NCBI GenBank assembly: GCA_035276085.1
Contig: DATELY010000224.1
Location: 1 to 22,889 of the forward strand
From: DATELY01 sp035276085
GTDB taxonomy: Bacteria > Pseudomonadota > Gammaproteobacteria > Steroidobacterales > Steroidobacteraceae
Direction of reading: 5' to 3'
Length of the DNA stretch: 22,889 nucleotides
A program made the translations under genes and the position numbers. This document shows positions 1 through 7,052 of this stretch, one piece after another (the first letter of the stretch is position 1; the number at the start of each line of letters is the position of its first letter). The notes under the pieces are model-generated. The model searched no databases and was not told where the DNA came from. It worked only from the letters and a program-made list of their open reading frames with translations.

Positions 1-247
1 CAGCTACCTGAGCGATTCGGTGCTCATGCTGCGTTACTTCGAGTACGGAGGAATGGTCAGGCGCGCGCTGTCGGTCGTGAAGAAACGCAGCGGCGATCAT
101 GAGCACACGATCCGCGAATTCCGTCTCACCAATCGCGGCATCGCCGTGGGGCCGCCGCTGGTCAACTTCCGCGGCATCTTCTCGGGCACGCCGCAGTACA
201 CCGGCGACTCCATGCCGCCTTTCGCCAACGAACATGGTCGCACCTGA
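1..247 (+). CDS. KaiC-like RAD55-family ATPase, C-terminal fragment (5' end outside window)
   Basis: The frame is open from base 2 and stops at 245-247, so only the last 81 residues are visible. They align by eye with the C-terminal end of the KaiC CII domain. The visible landmarks are S-Y-L-S-D-S, then LRYFEYGG, RRALSVVKKR, TIREFRL, and a closing NFRGIFSGTPQYTG, matching the KaiC layout around its phosphosites, its IREF strand and its SGSP tail. KaiC proteins are RecA-fold ATPases; in cyanobacteria they form the clock hexamer, while proteobacterial relatives are mostly of unclear or stress-related function. The Walker motifs are upstream of the window, so activity cannot be judged. The canonical Thr phosphosite position appears to be Tyr. 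The gene overlaps the following kinase gene by 14 nt, which suggests one operon. Confidence 0.85.
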   Translation, partial: SYLSDSVLMLRYFEYGGMVRRALSVVKKRSGDHEHTIREFRLTNRGIAVGPPLVNFRGIFSGTPQYTGDSMPPFANEHGRT

Positions 248-1940
248 GACTGCAAACGCGCGCATCCTGATTCTCGCGCCGATCGGACGCGACGGGATCG
301 CGTCCGCCGATGTGCTGGGGCGCGCCGGGATGCGGGCGGAAGTTTGCAAGGATCTGGACGATCTGACGGCGAAGATCGACGCGGACGTGCTCGCGGTGCT
401 CCTGGCCGAAGAAGCATTGTTCGGCAAGGACACTGCGCCGCTGTTCAATTGGGTCGCGAATCAGCCTCCCTGGTCGGATCTCCCTTTCGTCGTGCTCACC
501 AGTCAGTTGCCCGGCAACGCAGTGGTTGGATGGCGCGGCACGCTGATCGACAGCTTGCACAACGTCTCCCTGCTGGAGCGACCTGTGCAGACGATCACTC
601 TGAGGACGGCGATGCAGGCAGCGGGTCGTGCACGTGCGCGCCAGTATCAACTCCGAGCGTTGCTCGAAGCTCAGAAGCATGCGGCAGCGGAGCTCGAGCA
701 CCTGGTTCTTGCGCGTACTCAGCAGCTGGAAGCCGCCAACGAAGAGTTGCGCAGGCAAATGGCTGAGCGGGCGCGCGTGGAGGAGTCGCTGCGTCAGGCG
801 CAGAGGATGGAAGCGATCGGCCAACTCACGGGCGGTATCGCGCACGACTTCAACAACCTGCTGGGGGTCGTGCTGGGCAACCTGCAGCTGCTCGAGCGAA
901 GTGTGACGGAGAGCCCAAGTCTGTCGCGCAAGGTGCACACGGCCATGCGCGCGGTGGTGCGCGGAGCGGATCTCACCCGCCGGCTCCTGGCCTTCTCGCG
1001 CAAGCAGATCTTCGCGCCGGCGGTGATCGACCTCGAACGTCAGCTGAGCGGCCTGGCCGACCTCATGCAGCGGACCCTCGGCGACGCCATCGAGGTGCGC
1101 ATGCAGGCGGCCCCGGGTGTGTGGCACACCCGCGTCGACCCGGGCCAATTGGAGAACGCAATTCTAAATCTGGCGATCAACTCACGGGATGCGATGCCCC
1201 AAGGCGGCAGACTCACCGTTCAGATCGGCAACCTGCATGCCGATACAGTGTTCTGTGCGGCTCATCCGCCGCTGGAGCCGGGAGACTACGTCAGCATCAC
1301 CGTGACCGACACGGGGTGCGGCATAGCCCCCGAGGTACTGAATCGCGTATTCGAGCCCTTCTTCACGACCAAGGAGTCTGGAAAGGGTAGCGGCTTGGGA
1401 TTGGCAATGGTTCACAGTATGGCGGAACAGGCCGGTGGCGTAGCCACCATCGAGAGCACGGTCGGCAAGGGCACGACCGTCTGCATCCTGTTGCCGCGCT
1501 GTGACGAAGAGCAGTCCAACCGCGAAGACACCATCGTCGACAAGATCGCCCCGCGCGGGGATGAGACCATCCTCGTCGTGGAAGACGATGCGGACCTGCG
1601 CGAAACCGTCGTGACGAGCTTGTCGCAATTGGGTTATCGCGCGCTTGCGGCGGCCAATGCCGACGCCGCGTTGCGCATTCTCTCCGGTTCCGAAACGGTC
1701 GATCTGCTGTTCACGGATGTGATGATGCCTGGCGGCACGCTGGGACCCGCGCTGGCGAAGCGTGCACGTGAATTGCGTCCGGGGCTCGACGTGCTCTACA
1801 CGACGGGCTATGCCGAACAGAGCGTGCTCGGCCATGGCTCGGGCGTGAGCCCGAGCGACGTCATCCAGAAACCGTATCGCAACGAAGACCTTGCACTCAG
1901 GATCCGCATCATGCTGGATCGGGAGGCGCGCGTTGCCTGA
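234..1940 (+). CDS. Hybrid histidine kinase with N-terminal pseudo-receiver domain (PsR-HisKA-HATPase-REC)
   Basis: This is a soluble 568-residue kinase with no membrane segment. Residues 4-125 look like a receiver fold, but the strand-3 region reads VLAVLLAEEAL with no phospho-acceptor Asp. A coiled coil follows (about 140-190), then the H-box with His204 in AHDFNN. The N-box is NLAINSRDAMP, and the G-boxes are DTGCGIAP and GKGSGLGLAM. A C-terminal receiver (about 440-560) has its acid pair in VVEDDADL, Asp495 in FTDVMMP and Lys in QKPY. I chose ATG 234 because it overlaps the kaiC-like stop by 14 nt and starts just before the first domain; a frame-extended ATG at 99 would lie deep inside the upstream gene. 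There is no good Shine-Dalgarno, so translational coupling is likely. It probably senses or reads out the KaiC-like partner and passes phosphate on to the REC proteins downstream; this partner assignment is inferred from order. Confidence 0.85.
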   Translation: MVAPETANARILILAPIGRDGIASADVLGRAGMRAEVCKDLDDLTAKIDADVLAVLLAEEALFGKDTAPLFNWVANQPPWSDLPFVVLTSQLPGNAVVGWRGTLIDSLHNVSLLERPVQTITLRTAMQAAGRARARQYQLRALLEAQKHAAAELEHLVLARTQQLEAANEELRRQMAERARVEESLRQAQRMEAIGQLTGGIAHDFNNLLGVVLGNLQLLERSVTESPSLSRKVHTAMRAVVRGADLTRRLLAFSRKQIFAPAVIDLERQLSGLADLMQRTLGDAIEVRMQAAPGVWHTRVDPGQLENAILNLAINSRDAMPQGGRLTVQIGNLHADTVFCAAHPPLEPGDYVSITVTDTGCGIAPEVLNRVFEPFFTTKESGKGSGLGLAMVHSMAEQAGGVATIESTVGKGTTVCILLPRCDEEQSNREDTIVDKIAPRGDETILVVEDDADLRETVVTSLSQLGYRALAAANADAALRILSGSETVDLLFTDVMMPGGTLGPALAKRARELRPGLDVLYTTGYAEQSVLGHGSGVSPSDVIQKPYRNEDLALRIRIMLDREARVA

Positions 1941-3120
1941 TTCAAGCAGCAATCGCCTGCTCGTCATCGACGACCAGCCCGACCTCTGCGAGTTCATCAC
2001 GGAGGCCGCTACTGCCATGGGTTTCGAAGCCCAGGCGGTGAACGAGCCCGTCGCATTCCGCGAGGCGTGCACGAACTTCAAGCCGAGCGTCGTCGTGCTC
2101 GATCTGCAGATGCCCGGCGCCGACGGCATCGAGTTGCTGCGCTACCTTGCCGACCACGGTTCCAAGGCGCACGTGCTGCTCGCGAGCGGCATGGACCAGC
2201 GCGTTCTTGCGACCGCGCAGCAGGTGGGGCGCTCGCAAGGGTTGAACATGCTGGGCGCGTTGCAAAAGCCCATTCTGCTGAACGATCTGGAAGCAATGCT
2301 CCGCCGCGGCCTGAGCGGCGAATCGCCGATCAATGCGCAGGAGCTCAAGCGCGCGCTCGATCAGAACCAGGTGCAGGTGTTCTATCAGCCCAAGGCGTCA
2401 CGCGTGTCGCCGCGCTGCTGGATCATCGAGGGCGTCGAAGCGCTCGCCCGCTGGAATCACCCGGTGCATGGCTTCATCTCGCCCGCACGGTTCATTCCAC
2501 TGGCGGAACAGAACGGCCTGATCCGCGTGCTCACGGAACAGGTCCTGCGCACCTCGCTCGCGCAATGCCGCGCGTGGGACGAAGCCGGTTTGCAGCTCTC
2601 GGTGGCGGTGAATCTGTCGCCGCAGTTGTTGAACGATCTGTCCTTCCCCGATCAAGTGTCGCGCCTGGCTGCGGAAGCGCGTGCGGATGCACGTCGCGTC
2701 GTGTTCGAAGTGACGGAAAGCGCCGCCATGTTCGATCCGGGCACGACCATGGACGTGCTCACGCGCATGCGCGTGAAGAATTTCGGTTTGTCGATCGATG
2801 ATTTCGGCACGGGCTATTCATCGCTGAAGCAGCTCTATCTCATGCCGTTCAGCGAGCTGAAAATCGACACGTCGTTCGTCCGCGACGTGTTCGCGCACGA
2901 AGATGCGCGCACGATGGTGGATACCATGGTGCTGCTGGCGCACAAACTGCGTCTCACGGCATGCGCCGAAGGCGTCGAGACACAGGAGGTGCTGGACTTC
3001 CTCGACGGTGTCGGCTGCGACCGCGCACAAGGTTATTTCATCGGCCGCCCCATGCCGGGTGTGGAGCTCGAACCGGCCGTACGCGCGTGGAACAGCAAAC
3101 AGAAGGCAGCCAGCCGATGA
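1933..3120 (+). CDS. Response regulator c-di-GMP phosphodiesterase (REC-EAL)
   Basis: The product is 395 residues. The REC domain covers about 8-125, with the acid pair at VIDDQ, Asp57 in VLDLQMPGADG and Lys in LQKPI. The EAL domain covers about 140-385. Its catalytic signatures are all visible: E169-A-L in EGVEALARW, the NLSP asparagine, FEVTES, DDFGTGYSS (Asp289-Asp290), LKIDTSFV, AEGVET and QGYFIGRPMP. It should therefore be an active phosphodiesterase that hydrolyses cyclic-di-GMP to pGpG, gated by phosphorylation. I prefer the TTG at 1933: GGGAGG lies 6 nt upstream and the start overlaps the kinase stop by 8 nt; the next upstream in-frame start would overlap the kinase more. The gene ends in a 4-nt ATGA overlap with the diguanylate cyclase gene. 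Confidence 0.9.
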   Translation: MPDSSSNRLLVIDDQPDLCEFITEAATAMGFEAQAVNEPVAFREACTNFKPSVVVLDLQMPGADGIELLRYLADHGSKAHVLLASGMDQRVLATAQQVGRSQGLNMLGALQKPILLNDLEAMLRRGLSGESPINAQELKRALDQNQVQVFYQPKASRVSPRCWIIEGVEALARWNHPVHGFISPARFIPLAEQNGLIRVLTEQVLRTSLAQCRAWDEAGLQLSVAVNLSPQLLNDLSFPDQVSRLAAEARADARRVVFEVTESAAMFDPGTTMDVLTRMRVKNFGLSIDDFGTGYSSLKQLYLMPFSELKIDTSFVRDVFAHEDARTMVDTMVLLAHKLRLTACAEGVETQEVLDFLDGVGCDRAQGYFIGRPMPGVELEPAVRAWNSKQKAASR

Positions 3121-4100
3121 GCACCGCCAGCGTATCCGCGTTCGCGCCGGCTGCGCAGGCGAGCGTGGCGCCGCGCTGGCGCATTCTGCTCGTCGACGAC
3201 GAGCCGACGCAGCGCCTGATCATGGCGCGGATCCTGCGCCGCGCCGGTTACGAAGTGGATACCGCGAGTAACGGTCGGGAAGCGTTGGCGAAGATCGAGG
3301 CCAGCGATTTTCATTTGATGATCACGGATTGGGAGATGCCGGAGATGGACGGCATCGCCTTGTGCAGCGCCGTCCGCGCTTCGCCGCGCGAGGGCTACAT
3401 CTATACGATCCTGCTGACGGCCCGCGATGCAGTCGAGCACGTCGTGACCGGCCTGCAGTCCGGCGCCGATGACTATCTCACCAAGCCCGTGATCGAACCC
3501 GAATTGATCGCGCGCCTGCACACCGGTCAACGCATCGTCACGCTGGAGCGCTCGCTGCGCGCCGTCAATGAAGAGAATCGACGGCTCTCCATCACCGATC
3601 CGCTCACCGGAACCTATAACCGCCGTTACTTGATGGAACAGTTGCCGCGCGAGATCGAGCGTGGCGCGCGCTACGGCCGCACGCTGTCCGTGATCATGTG
3701 TGACGTCGACTACTTCAAGAAGGTCAACGATACGCACGGCCACCTGGTCGGCGACGATGTCCTCAAAGCGTTTGCAGCGATCTTGCAGCGAGGCAGTCGC
3801 GCCTGCGATTGGGTCGCGCGCTACGGCGGTGAAGAATTCGTCGTCGTGCTGCCGGAAACGAACCTGGCCAGCGCCCACGTTGCCGCGGAGCATCTGCGTG
3901 CCGAAGTCGCCGCTGCACCGCTGCAACTGGCGAGCGGGATCACGTTGCCGATCACGGCGAGCTTCGGCGTGGCCGGTTGGCGCGACATCGTGCCCGCGGC
4001 TGCGACCGTGGATGCGTTGATGGCCCGTTGCGACGCGGGCGTGTACGTCAGCAAAGCTGCTGGCCGCAATCGCGTCAGCATCGAATCGATCGACAAGTAG
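3117..4100 (+). CDS. Response regulator diguanylate cyclase (REC-GGDEF)
   Basis: The product is 327 residues. The receiver spans about 22-140, with VDDEP, Asp71 in ITDWEMPEMDG and Lys in LTKP. The GGDEF domain spans about 158-322 and starts with the typical DPLTGTYNRR. The active-site loop is GGEEF (237-241), a form seen in active cyclases. An RACD motif at 228-231 lies exactly five residues before GGEEF, matching the allosteric c-di-GMP inhibitory site. The enzyme is expected to make cyclic-di-GMP from two GTP, switched on by phosphorylation at Asp71 and limited by product feedback. The layout resembles the WspR class (one REC, one GGDEF). ATG 3117 overlaps the preceding TGA. It is the last gene of the operon. 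Confidence 0.9.
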   Translation: MSTASVSAFAPAAQASVAPRWRILLVDDEPTQRLIMARILRRAGYEVDTASNGREALAKIEASDFHLMITDWEMPEMDGIALCSAVRASPREGYIYTILLTARDAVEHVVTGLQSGADDYLTKPVIEPELIARLHTGQRIVTLERSLRAVNEENRRLSITDPLTGTYNRRYLMEQLPREIERGARYGRTLSVIMCDVDYFKKVNDTHGHLVGDDVLKAFAAILQRGSRACDWVARYGGEEFVVVLPETNLASAHVAAEHLRAEVAAAPLQLASGITLPITASFGVAGWRDIVPAAATVDALMARCDAGVYVSKAAGRNRVSIESIDK

Positions 4101-4204
4101 CGCGCTTTCCGATGCTTTTGCATTAGTTAAGTTAGCCGTTCGCGTATGCGTCCCCTCCCTTGCGCAGCGGGGGAAGGACAGGGTGGGGGTGCCAGCGCGA
4201 GCCT
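4101..4204. other. Convergent intergenic gap between the diguanylate cyclase and sensor kinase genes
   Basis: About 100 bp separate two converging reading frames. The gap holds a weak ATGC-TTTT-GCAT hairpin at 4112-4123 and the left arm of a long inverted repeat. No gene was seen. Confidence 0.6.
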
Positions 4205-4261
4205 CTACCGTCTACGCTGCCCCGGAGCCCCCATCCTGTCCTTCCCCCGCTGCGCAAGGGA
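4156..4261. repeat. 34-bp inverted repeat between convergent genes
   Basis: The arms are 4156-4189 and 4228-4261, with a 38-nt spacer. They are reverse complements except for one position (4234). The core word is TTGCGCAGCGGGGGAAGGAC on the left arm. The element can form a very strong hairpin in RNA from either strand, so it may stop transcription from both sides, though no U-tract follows. The right arm lies inside the 3' end of the sensor kinase gene. It could equally be a dispersed REP-like intergenic element; a genome-wide copy count would separate these. Confidence 0.85.
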
Positions 4262-5689
4262 AGGAACGCTCGCGATCAACCTCACCGGCAGACGCAACGT
4301 CGCGCGCAACCCACCTTCCGCTCGATTGCTCAACGTCACATCGCCACCGTGACTGCGCGCGACCGTACGTGCAATCGTAAGTCCGAGGCCCACGCCACCC
4401 GTCTGCCGATTGCGCGAGCCATCGAGCCGATGAAAGGGCTCGAATACGCGCTCACAATCTGCCGCCGCAATGCCGGGTCCGCGATCGTCGATGGTGATAT
4501 CGATGTGCGTCGGCGCGGCGCTCAGCGTGACCCGTGCTTGCCGGCCGTACTTGATCGCGTTGTCCACGAGATTGCCGACGCAGCGACGGATGGCGAGCGG
4601 CTGACAATCGAGCAGCAGCCGTTGCGGCACATCGGGTGCGACGGTAAGCGTCACATCGGGCAGATCGTCGCAGACACTTTCGAGGAGCGACACGAGATCG
4701 ACGCGCAAGCGTGGCTCCGGATTCGTCTCCTCGCGCGCGAAACTGAGCGTCGTGCCGATCATCGCCTCCATGTCGGCCAGGTCTTGCAGCATTTTGCCCC
4801 GCACGACGTCGTCATCGATGAACTCGGCGCGCAGACGCAGCCGCGTGATGGGCGAGCGCAGGTCATGCGAGATGGCCGCAATCATCTGCATGCGATCCGT
4901 GACGAACGAACGCACGCGCGCCTGCATGGTGTTGAAAGCGCGGGTCGCCTGCCGCATTTCGCGCGAACCTTTTTCCGGCAGCGGCGGCGCATTGACGTTG
5001 CGGCCCAACTGCTCCGCCGCCGAGCCGAGCACGGTCAGCGGTCGCGTGAGCTCGCGCACCGCCCACACCGATAGCGCGAGGATGATGAGGCCGGAGCATG
5101 CGAGCGCGAGGAGGGTGCGCCAGTGCGGTCTTGCCGCCGGATCTGCGATCGGCACGCGGAAGTTGAGCCAGCTGCCATCGCTCAACGCAATGGCGGCCAA
5201 CAGCATCGGCCCTTGCTGACGGCGCGTCAGTGCGCGCTCGATGAGGCGTCCGCTGGCGGTGCTGAGATCGAGGTTACGCCGGGTATCCTCGCTTGGATCG
5301 GTCAGCGCTCCCGTTTGACGGCGCAGCGCGACATGATGCTCGTGACTCGGCGCCTGCCATAACGCCGCGCCGATCACTTCCTCGAACAACACCTCGCGCC
5401 AACTTTGATCGGCATCGACATCGAGCGCGGCCGTACGATCGTTCGAGACTTGCAGGGTATTGCTGGCGAGCCGTTGCAACAGGACGGGTCGCTGGGTCAG
5501 CGGCGTTGCATCCATGAGGCGCACGATATCGGCGATGCGTTCGGCGAGATGGAGGTGATCCACGACATCCACCGTGTCCGAGCGCATGCCATGCACCAGA
5601 CTCAACGTCACGAGCTGCGAGACCGACAGCACCGCGAGCAGCACCACGATGGTCCAGCCGATGATGCTGTCCGGCAGGAAGCGCTTCAT
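4205..5689 (-). CDS. Membrane sensor histidine kinase (EnvZ/OmpR-system type)
   Basis: The product is 494 residues. TM1 is about residues 8-30, followed by a periplasmic sensor of about 160 residues and TM2 at about 190-211 (LLALACSGLIILALSVWAV). A HAMP domain follows (about 212-262). The H-box is ISHDLRSPITRLRLR with His275. The ATPase domain has NLVDNAIKYG, DDRGPGIA and GGVGLGLTIA. This is the class of kinase that autophosphorylates on His and phosphorylates an OmpR-family partner. The start overlaps the regulator's stop by 4 nt (ATGA), so the pair is cotranscribed and coupled. The catalytic domain ends near residue 470; about 12 of the last 24 residues (477-488) are encoded by one arm of the inverted repeat, so the tail may be an accidental extension. 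Signal and target are unknown. Confidence 0.88.
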   Translation of the reverse strand: MKRFLPDSIIGWTIVVLLAVLSVSQLVTLSLVHGMRSDTVDVVDHLHLAERIADIVRLMDATPLTQRPVLLQRLASNTLQVSNDRTAALDVDADQSWREVLFEEVIGAALWQAPSHEHHVALRRQTGALTDPSEDTRRNLDLSTASGRLIERALTRRQQGPMLLAAIALSDGSWLNFRVPIADPAARPHWRTLLALACSGLIILALSVWAVRELTRPLTVLGSAAEQLGRNVNAPPLPEKGSREMRQATRAFNTMQARVRSFVTDRMQMIAAISHDLRSPITRLRLRAEFIDDDVVRGKMLQDLADMEAMIGTTLSFAREETNPEPRLRVDLVSLLESVCDDLPDVTLTVAPDVPQRLLLDCQPLAIRRCVGNLVDNAIKYGRQARVTLSAAPTHIDITIDDRGPGIAAADCERVFEPFHRLDGSRNRQTGGVGLGLTIARTVARSHGGDVTLSNRAEGGLRATLRLPVRLIASVPSLAQRGKDRMGAPGQRRR

Positions 5690-6399
5690 GCCGGTGTGAC
5701 CGCGGGTGTGAACGTATAGCCGCCGCCGCGCACGGTGACGATCAGCTCAGGTGCTTGCGGATTGGTTTCGATTTTGCGGCGGAGGCGGCTCACCTGGACG
5801 TCGATACTGCGATCGAACGGCTCCGCGGCCCGGCCACGGGTGATGTCGAGCAGTTGCTCGCGCGTCAAGACCCGTTGCGCGTGTTCTGCAAAGGCGAGCA
5901 GCAAATCGAACTCACCGGACGACAGCGACACCAGGCCGCCTTCCGGCGAGGTGAGTCGATAGCGGGCGGGATCGAGCGTCCAGCCGCTGAAGCGCAGCGG
6001 ATGCTTTGCTCCGCGATGGCTGGGGTTGGCTGCGCGCCGGCGCAGCACGGCCCGAATGCGCGCGAGCAATTCGCGCGGGTCGAACGGCTTGGCCACGTAG
6101 TCATCGGCGCCGAGCTCCAGGCCGACGACGCGATCGGTTGCCTCGCCCATCGCCGTGAGCATGATGATCGGAATCGCATGGGTGCCCTGCAGCTCGCGGC
6201 AGATCGCGAGCCCATCCTTGCCGGGCAGCATCAGATCCAGAACGATCAGGTCGATCCGTGCCGCGCTCAGCACCCGCTGCATCTCGCGCCATTCGCGGGC
6301 CAGCGACACGCGCAAGCCGCTGCGCATCAGAAAGCGGGACAGCAGCTCGCGGATCTCGGGGTCGTCGTCGACGACCAGTACGTGTGCGGTGGGGTCCAT
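5686..6399 (-). CDS. OmpR-family DNA-binding response regulator
   Basis: The product is 237 residues, the normal size for the OmpR/PhoB class. The receiver covers about 6-120, with VVDDDPE, Asp55 in IVLDLMLPGKDG, the Thr in MLTAMG and Lys in VAKPFDP. A winged-helix domain covers about 138-232, with LSSGEFDLL, the recognition helix region DRSIDVQVSRLRRK and the wing VRGGGYTF. I chose ATG 6399 because it starts four residues before the first receiver strand; the open frame continues upstream to 6576, but that part is repeat and promoter-like DNA. No Shine-Dalgarno precedes this ATG, and a long palindrome ends 9 nt upstream. It is paired with the kinase gene that follows. The TGTAACA repeats upstream are candidate autoregulatory sites. 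Confidence 0.9.
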   Translation of the reverse strand: MDPTAHVLVVDDDPEIRELLSRFLMRSGLRVSLAREWREMQRVLSAARIDLIVLDLMLPGKDGLAICRELQGTHAIPIIMLTAMGEATDRVVGLELGADDYVAKPFDPRELLARIRAVLRRRAANPSHRGAKHPLRFSGWTLDPARYRLTSPEGGLVSLSSGEFDLLLAFAEHAQRVLTREQLLDITRGRAAEPFDRSIDVQVSRLRRKIETNPQAPELIVTVRGGGYTFTPAVTPA

Positions 6400-6408
6400 T
6401 GGGGTGTG

Positions 6409-6500
6409 GGGCGTGGGACCTGCGGCCTGGGGTTCGGAACTCAGACAACGCAGCTCACCGATTTGCTGCGCCCAAGCCCCAGGTCTCAGGCCCCTGGCCC
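6409..6500. repeat. Imperfect word-type palindrome in the response regulator leader
   Basis: The 29-nt arms 6409-6437 and 6472-6500 match at 21 positions as reverse complements; most mismatches are transitions, some of which would give G-U pairs in RNA. Each arm is made of related words such as CCTGGGG and GGGACCTG. It lies directly upstream of the regulator's ATG and would fold in its mRNA leader. Confidence 0.6.
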
Positions 6501-6508
6501 ATTCTTCA

Positions 6509-6525
6509 TGTAACAACCTGTAACA
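6509..6525. promoter_or_regulatory. Candidate OmpR-family binding site: TGTAACA direct repeat with 10-bp phase
   Basis: TGTAACA occurs at 6509-6515 and 6519-6525, exactly one helical turn apart. Read on the - strand it is GTTACA-n4-GTTACA, reminiscent of the E. coli RstA box, whose core ends in GTTACA. A further GTTACAGG is on the + strand at 6581-6588. Tandem sites of this spacing are what OmpR/PhoB-family dimers recognise, and the region is shared by the regulator and the divergent small gene. The assignment is inferred. Confidence 0.5.
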
Positions 6526-6682
6526 AACCCGGCGTCCCGCAACACGCCGCAACCAACTGACGACCGCCCGACACACCGCAGTTACAGGCCAATGGTCTGC
6601 TAGTCACCGTCACGGTAGCCGCAGTTGCTGCGGAAGCCGGACGGTCACCTCGATGCAATTCCCACAGTTGGAGGACACACTC

Positions 6683-6949
6683 ATGAACGTTCGTCAGTTG
6701 CTTGCCGCCGGTGCCATGGCTGTCGTGCTGGCGCCCGCCTGCTTCGCCGCCACGGAGAAGACCGACCGCTGCTCGACACTGGAAAGCCGCTTCGACAAGC
6801 ATGCGGCCACCAGTACGTCGGCAGACCTTGCCAAGGCGAAAGAGTTGCGCGCCGAAGGGGCGAAGCTGTGCTCGTCGGGCAAGAAGAGCGAAGGTGCAAA
6901 GAAACTGGAGCAAGCCGTCAAGATGATCGGCAGCAGCGCGTCCAAGTAA
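6683..6949 (+). CDS. Small exported protein with two cysteines (unknown function)
   Basis: The precursor is 88 residues. Residues 1-22 form a signal peptide (basic N-region, hydrophobic core LLAAGAMAVVLA, cleavage after ACFA). The mature part is about 66 residues, lysine- and alanine-rich and probably two helices, with just two cysteines (Cys30 and Cys63) that could form one disulfide. No family was recognised. I chose ATG 6683 over 6653 because GGAGG (6670-6674) sits 8 nt before it and the signal peptide starts there. It is divergent from the two-component regulator and shares its promoter region, so it may be a target or accessory of that system. A strong hairpin follows the stop. Confidence 0.75.
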   Translation: MNVRQLLAAGAMAVVLAPACFAATEKTDRCSTLESRFDKHAATSTSADLAKAKELRAEGAKLCSSGKKSEGAKKLEQAVKMIGSSASK

Positions 6950-6956
6950 TCCCTCA

Positions 6957-6992
6957 GCCGGGCCACACCGACCGCGCTCGGTGTGGCCCGGC
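6957..6992 (+). terminator. Perfect 15-bp hairpin after the small exported protein gene
   Basis: The arms 6957-6971 and 6978-6992 pair perfectly around a 6-nt CCGCGC loop, 8 nt after the stop codon. The stem is very GC-rich. The downstream bases are not T-rich, so it is either a U-poor terminator or a 3' stabilising structure. Confidence 0.65.
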
Positions 6993-7052
6993 ACTCGCTT
7001 CGCACCGTGCAAGAACGACACGGTCCCGCCCAAAAAAGCCGTCATCCGACGC

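Noticed and set aside
99..233. Extended N-terminus of the hybrid kinase from ATG 99
   Set aside because: It would overlap the KaiC-like frame by 149 nt and adds an Arg/Ser-rich stretch; ATG 234 fits the domain start.
4101..4155. Rho-independent terminator for the c-di-GMP operon using ATGC-TTTT-GCAT
   Set aside because: A four-base stem is too weak; the 34-bp inverted repeat just downstream is the better stop candidate.
4160..5074. A 304-codon + strand open frame opposite the sensor kinase
   Set aside because: It starts inside the inverted repeat and runs antisense to the H-box and ATPase motifs.
6400..6576. Extended N-terminus of the response regulator
   Set aside because: The added residues are encoded by the palindrome and TGTAACA repeats and precede a normal-length OmpR-type protein.
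6619..6633. CCGCAG-TTG-CTGCGG hairpin in the small gene's leader
   Set aside because: Six base pairs in GC-rich DNA are expected by chance; there is no matching anti-structure or ribosome-site overlap to call it a riboswitch or attenuator.
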